A stretch of DNA of 61,352 nt from Candidatus Tayloriibacteriota bacterium (GCA_943354385.1 CALRBR010000005.1:1-61352), one strand, 5' to 3'; shown: positions 1 through 8,552, counted from the first letter of the stretch. The notes: generated by a model not told the origin, from the letters alone. Translations and numbers: made by a program.

Positions 1-2
1 AT

Positions 3-377
3 GTTGGTCTTATCGAAATTATAAGTCCAGATGCTTACGTGCGCGGAATAACATCAATACAAAAAGTCTTTACCGAATCATTTTGTGCATATACTCCATC
101 TCTCGGTGAAAAAGTAGCCATACTCGGATATCCTGTCATCGGTACAGTAGGAGATATTACAGCAACCGAGGGAATTATTTCCGGCTATGACAGTGACTAC
201 TACATTACTTCGGCTAAAATCGAACATGGCAACTCGGGCGGTATCGCACTTTCAATAGATAAAAATTGCATCCTCGGCATCCCAACTTTTGTCCGTAAAG
301 GTGAGATCGAAACCCTCGGCAGAATACTTTCAGCACAAGCTATCTTTGCAAAATGGGGTGTACCTTTGAACCAGTAA
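3..377 (+). CDS. trypsin-like serine protease, C-terminal part (cut by window edge)
   Basis: The frame is open to the left edge, so only the C-terminal ~124 residues are visible; the GTG at 39 is internal, not a start. The motif HGNSGG (codons near 222-240) is the catalytic-serine loop of trypsin/HtrA-type (S1) proteases, with the preceding Gly-rich beta strands (LGEKVAILGYP, TEGIISGY) typical of the second beta barrel. His and Asp of the triad must lie upstream of the window. It stops with TAA. No PDZ domain follows, so it is not a full DegP type. A second, unrelated-looking trypsin-like protein lies at 10.4 kb. Family assignment is reliable; substrate unknown. Confidence 0.75.
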   Translation, partial: VGLIEIISPDAYVRGITSIQKVFTESFCAYTPSLGEKVAILGYPVIGTVGDITATEGIISGYDSDYYITSAKIEHGNSGGIALSIDKNCILGIPTFVRKGEIETLGRILSAQAIFAKWGVPLNQ

Positions 378-408
378 AGTCCCCTAGCCAGAGTACTGTC
401 ATTACAGT

Positions 409-519
409 GTCGATCGTTTGTGATCGACACATGTAGACGACCTTTGGAAATGGAAACTTGTGTGTGGATCAATTCCTCCTTTTCTAAAGGAGGTGCCTAG
501 TAATCTGGGTGGAGGATTT
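409..519. repeat. compound intergenic repeat: GATCGAC palindrome plus CCTCCTTT/AAAGGAGG hairpin
   Basis: At 409-430 GTCGATC-GTTTGT-GATCGAC recurs nearly exactly at 28378-28400. At 471-519 lies a reverse-oriented copy of the element found at 13700, 28350, 34479 and 46836: a hairpin pairing CCTCCTTT with AAAGGAGG, next to GGTGCC and ending in GGAGGATTT. There is no gene in this 293-nt gap. Confidence 0.7.
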
Positions 520-577
520 TAAATAAGAATTTCGAATCACAACGATATATCGTAGTGATTCGACCAAAAACTGCTTC

Positions 578-607
578 AAAGGCTCAACGCCACGCCGTTG
601 AGCCTTT
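578..607. repeat. GGCTC-family palindrome
   Basis: AAAGGCTCAACG and CGTTGAGCCTTT form 12-bp perfect arms around a 6-nt loop. It lies downstream of both flanking genes (convergent), so a terminator role is possible, but no T-run follows. Confidence 0.65.
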
Positions 608-670
608 CAGCCGAATAAGGCCCATACTTAGGGCTACTTTTCACAAAAAACACAAAATAGCTGTATAGAT

Positions 671-1942
671 CTACACCGATGCGTCATCCTGGCCTCGAAT
701 AGCTGTTGAAGCAAACTTGAAGAATAGAATAAGTGCCGTAAGCCAAAAAGCTCCTAGGGCAAAGCCGGCTATCACATCAGAAACCCAGTGCACATTGAGA
801 TATACTCGACTAAACCCAACAAGGATAAAAAGTAATAGGCTAAGTGTGCCAAAAATCTCTCTACCTATCTTGTTTTTAATCACACCACCAAACACATAAA
901 TCAGTGCGCAGAAAAATATCGCCGCCATAGTCGCATGGCCACTCGGAAAGCTAAACCCTGTCTCAAGTATCACCGCATTCTCTGGTCTTACCCGCTCAAC
1001 CAGCTCTTTTAACACGCCTTGAAAGAGCGCCCCGCCAAGTAATGCAAAAGAAATGACAAGTGCCTGATGGATTCTCTTTTTCCACATCAAATAACAGGCA
1101 ATCGCGAGACCTGCGAGTACCAAGTGGACTGGTCCAAAAAAATTAGTAATTCCCGTAAAAATATCTGCTCCCATCACATTCTGTATACTCATCATCTTTA
1201 GATTGACCCACACATCGAGCTCAGCTAGGGACGACTCAACACTAAATACGTCTTGAATTGTCTTGAAAAAAATATAGAGAGAAGTGATGTTTACGAGTAA
1301 TGTATAAAAATGGTACTTCGCAAAAATATGTTGCTGTCGGTTTATAAAACGATATGCCCATACAATAAGAATACTCAAAATAATGGCGATACCGACAAAC
1401 TTTCCTATGTACTGCGAAGCGATTTCGTAACTTGCCCCAAAAACATACCCGACTAGTACCGAGGAGACTGACCATAGAATCCCCCCTGAAATATTATAGA
1501 GCCAAAATTTATTCACATGCACATCTCCCGCTCCTGCCAAAAAAGGTGTAAACGCTCGTGTCACCGGACTAAATCTTCCTATTACAAGTGCCTTTCCTGT
1601 ATGTCTATTCATGGCGTCTTTGGCTTTCTGTAGATGGGCTTCTGTGATAAAAAAGTATTTACCAAATTTACGAATCAAATCGTAGCCATATTTCTTACCA
1701 ACCCTATAGCCGATCACATCTCCAACTATTGCTCCAAGGGAAACAATAAACAAAACTGGCCACAAATCTAGTGTGCCGAGCCGTACCAGAAACCCACTTA
1801 AAATCACCAGTGAGTGTCCGGGAATAAATGTCCCAACGAGTGGCAGGGCCTCTATCACTGCAATCAAAAATAGCACTGTATACGCCCCATACCCCAAAGT
1901 GTCGAGTGGAATGCTATTTATAAGTGATTCAAAATCGAACAT
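671..1942 (-). CDS. DedA - PAP2 fusion membrane protein
   Basis: 423 aa. Residues 1-200 are a DedA/SNARE-associated domain (polytopic; EALPLVGTFIPG near 31-42 and the conserved GRFSPVTRAFTPFLAGAG near 122-139). Residues ~225-415 are a PAP2 phosphatase: KELVERVRP (312-320), PSGH (333-336) and SR-x5-H-x3-D (378-389) give the complete three-part active site. Fusions of this kind are known in some bacteria and are thought to act on lipid phosphates such as undecaprenyl-PP or phosphatidylglycerol-P; the substrate here is inferred. It is last in a tight minus-strand run (13-nt gap after the SIMPL gene). Stop is TAG. All catalytic residues are present, so it should be active. Confidence 0.85.
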   Translation of the reverse strand: MFDFESLINSIPLDTLGYGAYTVLFLIAVIEALPLVGTFIPGHSLVILSGFLVRLGTLDLWPVLFIVSLGAIVGDVIGYRVGKKYGYDLIRKFGKYFFITEAHLQKAKDAMNRHTGKALVIGRFSPVTRAFTPFLAGAGDVHVNKFWLYNISGGILWSVSSVLVGYVFGASYEIASQYIGKFVGIAIILSILIVWAYRFINRQQHIFAKYHFYTLLVNITSLYIFFKTIQDVFSVESSLAELDVWVNLKMMSIQNVMGADIFTGITNFFGPVHLVLAGLAIACYLMWKKRIHQALVISFALLGGALFQGVLKELVERVRPENAVILETGFSFPSGHATMAAIFFCALIYVFGGVIKNKIGREIFGTLSLLLFILVGFSRVYLNVHWVSDVIAGFALGAFWLTALILFFKFASTAIRGQDDASV

Positions 1943-1955
1943 ACAGAATAAGTCT

Positions 1956-2705
1956 CTACCTTAGAGCAAATGATGCCTTAACTGTAAGCATAATGTCCTT
2001 TTCAATTTTAGACATGTCGTATGAGCCGTAGTCATTTATTTCATTAGAATTTTTACTCAATACCTGGACCACGCCACTAGAGGCTGACCTTAGAGAACCA
2101 ATCTTTTTACCGCTCGCTTCAGCAATCTTTGAAGCCCGCGCCTGAGCATCTCGTATCGCATCCTCCAAAAGAGAGACCCTTAGCTCACTAAGTTTTGAAT
2201 ATGAATACTCTATACCACCCGTTGAGAAAATCACACCTCTTTCAATAAGTTGCTGAACATTTTTCGCCACCTCTGTAATGCGGGTGACGTCTTTAGAATT
2301 TATTTCTATATTTTGGCTCAAGGTATATTCCCTTTCAGTTCCAGATGATTGATTGTAATCATACACCTGATCCATAAAAACTGGTGAGATGTCTATCTCA
2401 AGGTCTTTAACTACTTTCGCTTTTAAAAAAACCTTCACCTGAAAGAGATCGCTCTCCATCTTTGCATAACCAGCTTTTAGACCACTAAGTTTTACTGTAC
2501 GACTAAATACGCCCTTCCATTTTACGGTATCAGAAACCACACCAGTACGAACAGAACCGGTTACAGAAAGAGCGTCAGAAAGTGACTGCGCGCGATAATA
2601 TGTCCATGATGCGATTATCGTACACAAAATCAGGCTAGATGCCATAATATATGGTGCAAACTGCAAAGGTTTGAGTATTTGATTTTTATTTGTTTCGGTA
2701 GCCAT
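1956..2705 (-). CDS. SIMPL-domain (DUF541) membrane-anchored protein
   Basis: 249 aa. An N-terminal membrane anchor at about residues 15-35 is followed by an exported SIMPL/DUF541 domain (starts LSVTGSVRTGVVSDTVKW; a second conserved block SELRVSLLEDAIRDAQARASKIAEASG near 165-190 and a final LTVKASFALR). The family is periplasmic/extracellular in other bacteria, related to BP26, with no settled biochemical role. The ATG follows a TACATT box by 5 nt. It lies between DoxX and DedA-PAP2 genes with 12-13 nt gaps, suggesting co-transcription of three envelope proteins. Confidence 0.8.
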   Translation of the reverse strand: MATETNKNQILKPLQFAPYIMASSLILCTIIASWTYYRAQSLSDALSVTGSVRTGVVSDTVKWKGVFSRTVKLSGLKAGYAKMESDLFQVKVFLKAKVVKDLEIDISPVFMDQVYDYNQSSGTEREYTLSQNIEINSKDVTRITEVAKNVQQLIERGVIFSTGGIEYSYSKLSELRVSLLEDAIRDAQARASKIAEASGKKIGSLRSASSGVVQVLSKNSNEINDYGSYDMSKIEKDIMLTVKASFALR

Positions 2706-2717
2706 TTTAAAATGTAT

Positions 2718-3146
2718 TTAGTTTAGTGACGAGACATCCTTCACCCAAAACTTTTTTAGAGCGTATTTTCCAGAACCTAGACATGCAACACCTAGCAATA
2801 CTAGAAATAATACTAGATCGAGCTCATAACCCGCCTTACCCGGCATACCTGCAAATCCATTACCAAACTTCACTAGCGAAATAGCAACAAACATAACGAT
2901 GGCTAGTAAAACGGCTGAAACTTCCACAAACAAACCCAAAAGAAGTGCGATTCCACCAAAGAATTCTGCCGCCGCAACAACATAAGCAAAAACTTCTGGT
3001 ACATTTAGCATCGAAAAGAATCCAGTGGTCTGAGCCATGTTTTGAAACTTCCCTAGTCCATGATAAATAAAGACGATCGCCAAGGCCACTCGTATAAGAA
3101 GAAGACCTACGTTTGGATTATATATTTTTGATGCAAAATTCTTCAT
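2718..3146 (-). CDS. DoxX family membrane protein
   Basis: 142 aa from the ATG at 3146; the frame continues upstream to a TTG at 3191 but the extension (IRSGIYSFIVILIY) is not DoxX-like. Four membrane segments: LLLIRVALAIVFIYHGLGKF, VFAYVVAAAEFFGGIALLLG, VEVSAVLLAIVMFVAISLV and LDLVLFLVLLGVACLGSGKY. The HGxGK motif after TM1 and the final GPGKYAL-like segment are typical of DoxX/DoxD. Function in this lineage is unknown (quinone or redox-linked membrane role in others). Followed by the SIMPL gene after 12 nt. Confidence 0.8.
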   Translation of the reverse strand: MKNFASKIYNPNVGLLLIRVALAIVFIYHGLGKFQNMAQTTGFFSMLNVPEVFAYVVAAAEFFGGIALLLGLFVEVSAVLLAIVMFVAISLVKFGNGFAGMPGKAGYELDLVLFLVLLGVACLGSGKYALKKFWVKDVSSLN

Positions 3147-3213
3147 ATAAATTAAAATTACGATAAATGAATAAATACCACTGCGTATCAATAATATAAC
3201 ACTAAAACAGCCT

Positions 3214-4059
3214 TTAATCTAGGCGGTACAAGTCCTGATTGTACTCACCCACGCCAATATATTCCGCCTCACCTTTGATAATCTTTTCAAAGGGTATGCA
3301 TGCAAAACAACCACTTTCTCCTCGTGGACAAATATACTTGCCGGACTCTCGAGCCGATTTTACCTTTCTAGCTACTTTTATTACTCTGTTGTATGATTCT
3401 TTTACAGATGGCAGCTCGACAGATATCGGTGCATCATCCTTGTCTAAATACCAGTAGCTCGCACAAGTGACTTTTCTCTTTTGTAACTTATTCAAAAGCA
3501 GTTGGTAAATAGGTAGCTGGAGTGATTCCAAATTTTCTTCATTTTTACCCGTTTTGAAATCAAGTACTCGAATACTGTCATCTTCCGGGACATACTCGAG
3601 CCAGTCTATCTTGCCACAAAGAATAATATTCTCTTCTTCCGAAAGAAAAAAATTGGGTGGCATGTCGTTTTGGCCATTTTTGAGTTTCAGTGCCTTATTC
3701 AAAAGTGGGCCAGGGTTTTTCATTACTCGAAGTATCATATCCCTACCACGATTTTTGGCCAAAAGCTCATCCGCTTCACTGGTAAATCCCCCTTTTTTGC
3801 CTGACACTTTTTGCCAAGCTTGTTCGTATTGTTCTAGTAGTGGCTGGTTAAAACGTTCTTCGGATTTGTAATTTGCTAGCCCCTCTACCACTTCGTGCAC
3901 CGACACACCAAGTGCAAGCGCTGGACTGACGAGATTTATTTTCCGTTTCGTTTTTGGATCTTTATATACATTATGTAAAAAATACGCCCGAGGACATTTA
4001 AGAAAATCCCCCATCGATGAATGTGATACCCACACTGCTTTATATTTGTCTTGAGGCAT
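3214..4059 (-). CDS. PD-(D/E)XK nuclease, RecB/Cas4-like with Fe-S cysteines
   Basis: 281 aa. Nuclease core: SHSSMGDFLKCPRAYF start motif, H55 (GVSVHE), D152 (GKIDWLE), D167-x-K169 (VLDFKTGK) and QLPIYQ (181-186) form the complete PD-(D/E)XK RecB-family set. Four cysteines, C22 plus C244, C251 and C254, have the one-plus-three arrangement that ligates a 4Fe-4S cluster in AddB, Cas4 and related nucleases. It is free-standing, not fused to a helicase, and no cas genes are nearby, so a DNA repair/recombination nuclease is more likely than Cas4. The start is supported by TAGACT ending 6 nt upstream of the ATG. Confidence 0.82.
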   Translation of the reverse strand: MPQDKYKAVWVSHSSMGDFLKCPRAYFLHNVYKDPKTKRKINLVSPALALGVSVHEVVEGLANYKSEERFNQPLLEQYEQAWQKVSGKKGGFTSEADELLAKNRGRDMILRVMKNPGPLLNKALKLKNGQNDMPPNFFLSEEENIILCGKIDWLEYVPEDDSIRVLDFKTGKNEENLESLQLPIYQLLLNKLQKRKVTCASYWYLDKDDAPISVELPSVKESYNRVIKVARKVKSARESGKYICPRGESGCFACIPFEKIIKGEAEYIGVGEYNQDLYRLD

Positions 4060-4065
4060 TGATAT

Positions 4066-4071
4066 AGTCTA
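4066..4071 (-). promoter_or_regulatory. -10 box of leaderless-type promoter, nuclease gene
   Basis: TAGACT on the minus strand ends 6 nt before the ATG at 4059. Confidence 0.45.
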
Positions 4072-4240
4072 CCGCGAATTACAAAATACGTCGAAGATCT
4101 ATATCCTCATTTCAACAATCAACCGCAACACCATTTCACCGATCAAGTTTAATGTTACCTGACTAATTTACTCGTCAGAATATTTTTCCAAAAATAGGAT
4201 TTACACCTCTGGTGATGTAAAAGACTTTGTTAGTAACCAA

Positions 4241-5554
4241 CTAGTTCCAACTTCTGGCTGGACTTTTTTCCATCACACTTTCAAGCTCTTTTACTTTCTC
4301 TAACATTTTTTTATCAAGAGGTCTGAGGACAGCTAGGAAATCTTTCTCTTTTGGTGTAAGTGTTAGTCGGCCTATTTGCTCAAGACGATCCCTAGACTCT
4401 TGGAGTAATTTACCGATAGTCAGATTTTTGTCTTCAGCAAGTTTTCGCGCAAAAACCCCATCCACCTTAATTATATCGTTATAGTCGATCAGGCCAGCCG
4501 AGGACAACTTTTCAATTCCTTTTTGTGCCGAATCCCTGGTACTAAGTTTTTTATTTACTTCGTCGAGCAATTTCTGCTCCTCATCAAGATGTTTTTGTCT
4601 GACAGCTTGTTCACCATCAATTTTCCTCCCCTTAAAACCCAAAAAACCACGGGATTGACCGGCATTGTGACGGATCTCCTGTTCAGATTGTCTTATTTTG
4701 CCTTCGAGCTCTCGTTGTTTGTTTAGATTTACTGAATCTTCTTGTCGAGAGGCGCTGGTTGGTTCGATTCGAACTCGACCTTCACCATAGAGTTGCGCAT
4801 AGATTCGTGTATCAAAAAGCTCTGACAGTTCAGCCTGTAGCAACAAAACTGATTCTAGTTTTCTTTTCGCCGACTCCTTATTTTCTTCAATTTCCTTGTC
4901 TATTTCTTCAAGCGCGCTAAAACTCCCCAAATATCTCCTATCAGCTGGGTCAATCTTCGCGAATCTCCATCCCCGAACTAAATTCTGAATCTCTGTAGCC
5001 TTTTCCTCAGTTGCTACCAAGTGTTTTCTGTATTCCTCCTGGGCATTACTGAATTCCTTAAATGCCCAGGATGTTTCTACTTGAGTTTCTAGCCTATTTT
5101 TTACATCCTGCTTAAACTTTTCAATTGCTTCTTCACTTTCAAAAACACTACTCTGTGGTCCTGTGCGGTCCGCTTGATCTATAGTTACTCTTATACCTCT
5201 TTTCTCCTCTACTTTTTTTGCTCTTTCAATTTCCTTATCAATTGCCTTCTTGTATGCCTCAACTTTTGCTTGCCGAACAAAATCAGCGCCAACTTTTTGT
5301 GCATCAGAAAGATCATCCTCTGTGGTTAAGAGGTCTATTGTAGATGCTACTGCATAATTTGGCTCTCTAATCAAAGCTGTGACAGCGTTGATATTACCAT
5401 CAGCCTCTTTTTCAATCCTTTCACGAACAACGTCTTCGGGGGTTTGTTCGACTATTTCTTTTTTTTCATCTTCAACCTTGGTGGTTTCAATTAGATTTGG
5501 TTTTATGATTCCTCCCTCGACAGGAGCCTCATTTTTTCTAGGCATATAAAACAT
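4241..5554 (-). CDS. long coiled-coil protein of unknown function
   Basis: 437 aa, unrecognised. Composition is dominated by Glu, Lys, Arg, Gln and Leu with heptad-like stretches (about residues 60-180, 195-250 and 270-345), predicting extended coiled coil and no membrane segment or signal peptide. The middle holds a short region with Gly/aromatic residues (GQSRGFLGFKGRKIDGE). The C-terminal ~90 residues (LSSAGLIDYNDIIKVDGVFARKLAED...) look globular. The ORF may begin at ATG 5554 (TATCAT 5 nt upstream) or at the next ATG 5545 (MPRKNE). It resembles in style the coiled-coil gene at 54.3 kb beside the TraG-like ATPase; no homology is claimed. Confidence 0.7.
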   Translation of the reverse strand: MFYMPRKNEAPVEGGIIKPNLIETTKVEDEKKEIVEQTPEDVVRERIEKEADGNINAVTALIREPNYAVASTIDLLTTEDDLSDAQKVGADFVRQAKVEAYKKAIDKEIERAKKVEEKRGIRVTIDQADRTGPQSSVFESEEAIEKFKQDVKNRLETQVETSWAFKEFSNAQEEYRKHLVATEEKATEIQNLVRGWRFAKIDPADRRYLGSFSALEEIDKEIEENKESAKRKLESVLLLQAELSELFDTRIYAQLYGEGRVRIEPTSASRQEDSVNLNKQRELEGKIRQSEQEIRHNAGQSRGFLGFKGRKIDGEQAVRQKHLDEEQKLLDEVNKKLSTRDSAQKGIEKLSSAGLIDYNDIIKVDGVFARKLAEDKNLTIGKLLQESRDRLEQIGRLTLTPKEKDFLAVLRPLDKKMLEKVKELESVMEKSPARSWN

Positions 5555-5653
5555 AGTTAATGATAATACAAATATTATAGCATGATATTTTACAAAACAT
5601 ATCCTACTGTTTTTTAAACCTTTCGATACCGAGCCAAACCTCTATTGATATGA

Positions 5654-5659
5654 TAGTAT
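5654..5659 (+). promoter_or_regulatory. -10 box, HAD gene
   Basis: TAGTAT, then TGAATC, then ATG 5666: 6-nt spacing, no room for a Shine-Dalgarno site. Confidence 0.6.
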
Positions 5660-5665
5660 TGAATC

Positions 5666-6376
5666 ATGGTAATTTCAAGCAAAAAACAGAGAAAAGTAGC
5701 GATTTTTGATGTTGATGGCACCATTTTTCGCTCAAGTTTGCTCATAAAGCTCGTGGAAGTGTTTATTGAAGAGAACATTTTTCCATCTACTGCCAAAAAG
5801 GGCTACGCCAACGAACACAAGCTTTGGCTCGAACGTAAAGGAACTTATGACGAATACATCGAAGCAATCATCAGAGTTTTTATCGAGCACATACGCGGGG
5901 TATCCTACATCGACTTTTTAAAAATAAGTAAAAAGGTTGTCGACAAACACAAAGATGAAACATATGTCTACACACGGACATTAGTAAAGAAATTAAAAAA
6001 ACAAGGGTACTTCCTACTAGCCATTTCCCAATCTCCAAAAGGAATCTTGGACACATTTTGTAAATATCTAGGTTTTGACAAGGTTTACGGACGATTTTAC
6101 GAAACTGACGCCGATGATAATTTTACCGGGCACGTAGCCGAGCTCCACCTAATAGCAAATAAAGCCAACATTGTAAAACGAGCGGTGGAAAGAGAAAATC
6201 TATCACTCAAAGGATCGTTTGGCGTTGGGGATACCGAGGGCGATATTCCAATGCTTGAGCTCGTCGAAAATCCAATCTGTTTTAATCCAAACCAAAAACT
6301 CTATCGTTTCGCTAAATTAAATAAATGGAAAGTGGTGGTAGAGAGAAAGGATGTGATGTACGATATTGCTGGGTAG
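5666..6376 (+). CDS. HAD-IB family phosphatase (SerB-like)
   Basis: 236 aa. Motif I FDVDGT (D15, D17) gives the nucleophile and acid/base; motif II AISQSPKGI (Ser); motif III Lys in the HLIANKANIVKRA region; motif IV GVGDTEGDIPML with the metal-binding Asp pair. The helical cap between motifs I and II and overall size fit HAD subfamily IB (phosphoserine phosphatase and relatives acting on small phosphomonoesters). The exact substrate cannot be told. It is monocistronic, divergent from the coiled-coil gene, and ends at a strong bidirectional terminator shared with the kinase gene beyond. Confidence 0.85.
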   Translation: MVISSKKQRKVAIFDVDGTIFRSSLLIKLVEVFIEENIFPSTAKKGYANEHKLWLERKGTYDEYIEAIIRVFIEHIRGVSYIDFLKISKKVVDKHKDETYVYTRTLVKKLKKQGYFLLAISQSPKGILDTFCKYLGFDKVYGRFYETDADDNFTGHVAELHLIANKANIVKRAVERENLSLKGSFGVGDTEGDIPMLELVENPICFNPNQKLYRFAKLNKWKVVVERKDVMYDIAG

Positions 6377-6422
6377 AAATTAGACATCAGATTTAAGAAG
6401 TAAGATTAATGATTCGGGGAAA

Positions 6423-6464
6423 GAAAATCCCCCGCGGCATAATAGCCGCGGGGGATTTTCTTTT
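6423..6464. terminator. bidirectional intrinsic terminator
   Basis: GAAAATCCCCCGCGG and CCGCGGGGGATTTTC (15-bp arms, 8-nt loop) with T-rich flanks on both strands, between the convergent HAD and kinase genes. Confidence 0.85.
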
Positions 6465-6473
6465 GTCTAATGT

Positions 6474-7013
6474 CTAAATACTACGACCTACCCCCTTCTC
6501 CAAATAATTCAGAATTCTTTCCGCCACCTTCTCTATTGGTGTGGTAGTCGTATCTATAGATATATCAAAAGCTGAATCTGGTGCAAAATCTGAAATATTA
6601 TAAAATTCTTTATACCTCTGCGCACCAAATGATTCGCGTGCGGTTGTTAGTTTCTCTGCTTCCTCAATAGTAACAGCGTCTCTTTTTGCCACCCTTCCGA
6701 TACGCTCAGGAAAGTCACAGTGTAATTTTATCTTTGTAGAATCAGGAATAAAATACCATGCGAGACGACTTTCAATGACAAAATTATTATTATTTTCTCC
6801 AAAATTTTTAACCTCCTGATCAAGAGCCCTGTCGTGTTCAGGATTCTCATTGCATAGTTCCTCAAATTGATGCAAGGAGAGTCCGAGCGATTCTGCCTTG
6901 GCTCTAAAAATATTTCCGGTCGACATAAATGTATATCCTAGCCTTTTTGCGAGAATCTTGCCCATAGAGCTCGTGCCTGTACCCGCAAGACCAAATAGTG
7001 TAATTTTTGCCAT
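6474..7013 (-). CDS. cytidylate-kinase-like nucleotide kinase
   Basis: 179 aa from ATG 7013 (MAKITLFG); the in-frame upstream GTG at 7049 would add an unlikely leader. The P-loop GLAGTGTSS (residues 8-16) has Thr where most kinases have Lys, as in the archaeal-type cytidylate kinases (GxxGxGTT). A helical LID/NMP region (RVAKRDAVTIEEAEKLTTARE, RYKEFYNISDF) follows, and the end DISIDTTTTPIEKVAERI is a typical CMP-kinase-like close. Likely converts CMP/dCMP (or a related NMP) to the diphosphate using ATP. TAGGAT ends 5 nt before the ATG. Confidence 0.75.
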   Translation of the reverse strand: MAKITLFGLAGTGTSSMGKILAKRLGYTFMSTGNIFRAKAESLGLSLHQFEELCNENPEHDRALDQEVKNFGENNNNFVIESRLAWYFIPDSTKIKLHCDFPERIGRVAKRDAVTIEEAEKLTTARESFGAQRYKEFYNISDFAPDSAFDISIDTTTTPIEKVAERILNYLEKGVGRSI

Positions 7014-7308
7014 GTAATATCCTAGCACGAAATCATAATAATTAACCACCCCGTGTCAGTAAGACCATGGATTATGGCTTTGCCGAATCAATACTTTCGT
7101 GCAAAGAATCCTAGATCCAAGTACCTACCTACAGTGTCGACTAAATCTGGTATTCAAAACCTGACTCGTAGAAAATGCGGTTTTTTATTTTGTGGAAAGA
7201 TTTTTGGAACAAAAACAGTTAAATGAGATACCCACGAAATTTTCTAAGGAAACTTTCGTGGTCATAAAAAAATTATTAAAATACTTCAGATTACGAAAGG
7301 CCGTCGCA

Positions 7309-7436
7309 GGCGTATCTTTTTTGATAGGTTTTTAAGGCTGTCCTACCGAAAACTTCAGGATTTTTCTAGCCCAGAAAAATACGTACTTCGTCTACAGAGG
7401 CATATCTCTAACCGATAGGCCTCAAAAAGATACGCC
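7309..7436. repeat. 128-nt element bounded by inverted GGCGTATCTTTTT arms
   Basis: GGCGTATCTTTTTTGATAGG (7309-7328) is mirrored by the reverse complement of 7412-7436 (GGCGTATCTTTTTGAGGCCTATCGG). Inside is a second hairpin ATTTTTCT-agccc-AGAAAAAT. It may be a MITE-like remnant or a structured RNA. Confidence 0.55.
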
Positions 7437-7490
7437 AATAGAGGTATTTTGTAATTCGGAGTAAATATCCCTCTTTAGAAGCCTATTTTG

Positions 7491-7577
7491 GTGTAAAGGC
7501 TCAACGAGCGAAGGCGAGGAAGATAACGGGTCTAGCAAGACGCGTACCAATAACGGTACACCGTTGAGCCTTTACAC
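7491..7577. repeat. 85-nt palindrome-bounded element, copy 1
   Basis: GTGTAAAGGCTCAACG and CGTTGAGCCTTTACAC are perfect 16-bp arms. The interior carries GAAGATAACGGGTCTAGC followed by AAGACGCGTACC (7519-7548) and a small hairpin GTACC-aataac-GGTAC. The interior recurs at 42988-43019. A T-run follows on the plus strand. Confidence 0.7.
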
Positions 7578-7599
7578 TCTTTTTTTGCCTAATCCACCC

Positions 7600-7641
7600 A
7601 AATCAAAACCGGCCGCCCTTTCGGGCGGCCGGTTTTGATTT
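7600..7641 (-). terminator. intrinsic terminator of the RRM gene
   Basis: CCGGCCGCCC and GGGCGGCCGG with a TTTC loop, extended by AAATCAAAA/TTTTGATTT, starting 3 nt after the RRM stop codon. Confidence 0.85.
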
Positions 7642-7643
7642 GC

Positions 7644-7955
7644 TTACCAGCTTCTCTTCTCTCCACCACCAAAACCTCGACTACCACCTTCTCGTGGTGC
7701 TCGTGGCTCCATAGGGCGAGCTTCGTTTACGGTAAGAGTTCGACCATCGAGCTCTTTTCCGTTAAACATAGAAACGGCGTTCGCAGCTTCCTCGTCTGTC
7801 GTCATTTCTACGAAACCAAAACCCTTTGATCGGCCAGTCATCTTGTCCATGATGATCGTAGCTGATGAAACGTTTCCGGCTGCACCGAAATGTGACTTGA
7901 GAGCGTCCTGGCTAGTACCATAAGAGATACCACCTACATACAACTTCTTTGCCAT
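7644..7955 (-). CDS. RRM-type RNA-binding protein
   Basis: 103 aa. A single RNA-recognition motif fills residues 1-80: RNP2 KLYVGGISY (3-11) and RNP1 SKGFGFVEM (about 44-52), with the aromatic residues that stack on RNA present in both. A short Gly/Arg/Pro tail (EPRAPREGGSRGFGGGEKRSW) is typical of bacterial glycine-rich RNA-binding proteins, which are often cold-induced RNA chaperones. It is a single-gene unit with its own strong terminator; an ATATAT/TATATA box lies 5-6 nt upstream of the ATG. Confidence 0.9.
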   Translation of the reverse strand: MAKKLYVGGISYGTSQDALKSHFGAAGNVSSATIIMDKMTGRSKGFGFVEMTTDEEAANAVSMFNGKELDGRTLTVNEARPMEPRAPREGGSRGFGGGEKRSW

Positions 7956-8117
7956 ACGTCTATATATTTTATGAATAAAATGTAAGGCGACCTATTTTAA
8001 CACTCCCAATCTTTACGACACCTCTCGGCGAAACCAAGAAAAGCACGATACTGTTGGAAGAAACTTACACAATACATTGTATACCAATGACTAGAAATGT
8101 CAACCGTGGGCATAAAG

Positions 8118-8552
8118 CTACTGCGTCTGTTTTAAAAGCATTGCCCGAAATGTCTTTACACTAAAATAAAGTGCCAAAAAGAAAACCAGCGCTAAAGCCT
8201 GATTAAATACAAAATATGTCTCCATCGAGCCATGCCTGTTGTAGAGGCTTATAGCAATCACTTCAAAGGTAAAGCTCCCAAGTACCGAAAGCACCACATC
8301 TCCCCACATAATCCAAGTGTGTTTTGGTGTCGTCAGTCCAGCATAGAGCCCAAGAACCAATATTCCAGAAATGGCCATAAGGACTCCCCCTGTCACAACC
8401 GAAGCAAAAAATGGTAGGCCCACCAGCATAATCAGTCCAGCTAAAACAAAAAGTCTACGAACAATGTGGCCATGATAATGTGGTATCGTAGTGTGCTTTC
8501 TTAGACCGAGAAACGACCGCTTTGGTATAGGTATATTATCCTCATTTTCCAT
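8118..8552 (-). CDS. small integral membrane protein, unknown function
   Basis: 144 aa, unrecognised. A ~30-residue basic cytoplasmic start (KRSFLGLRKHTTIPHYHGHIVRR) is followed by four hydrophobic segments (about residues 31-52, 54-72, 80-100, 115-137). No catalytic motif is visible. It is divergent from the exported DUF192 gene. TATAAT ends exactly 6 nt before the ATG, so the start is firm. Confidence 0.7.
   Translation of the reverse strand: MENEDNIPIPKRSFLGLRKHTTIPHYHGHIVRRLFVLAGLIMLVGLPFFASVVTGGVLMAISGILVLGLYAGLTTPKHTWIMWGDVVLSVLGSFTFEVIAISLYNRHGSMETYFVFNQALALVFFLALYFSVKTFRAMLLKQTQ

Larger units (their letters stand above)
7014..7643. other. 630-nt gene-free region rich in inverted repeats
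   Basis: No plausible coding frame is visible. It holds a hairpin CCACGAAA/TTTCGTGG (7232-7260), a 128-nt imperfect inverted-repeat element (7309-7436), a palindrome-bounded element (7491-7577) that recurs at 42.96 kb, and the terminator of the RRM gene (7600-7641). It could encode one or more non-coding RNAs, but I find no match to RNase P, SRP or known riboswitch cores. Confidence 0.6.

Noticed and set aside
200-472. 90-codon minus-strand frame over the protease end
   Set aside because: Lies opposite the trypsin-like coding sequence and a repeat; composition is not protein-like.
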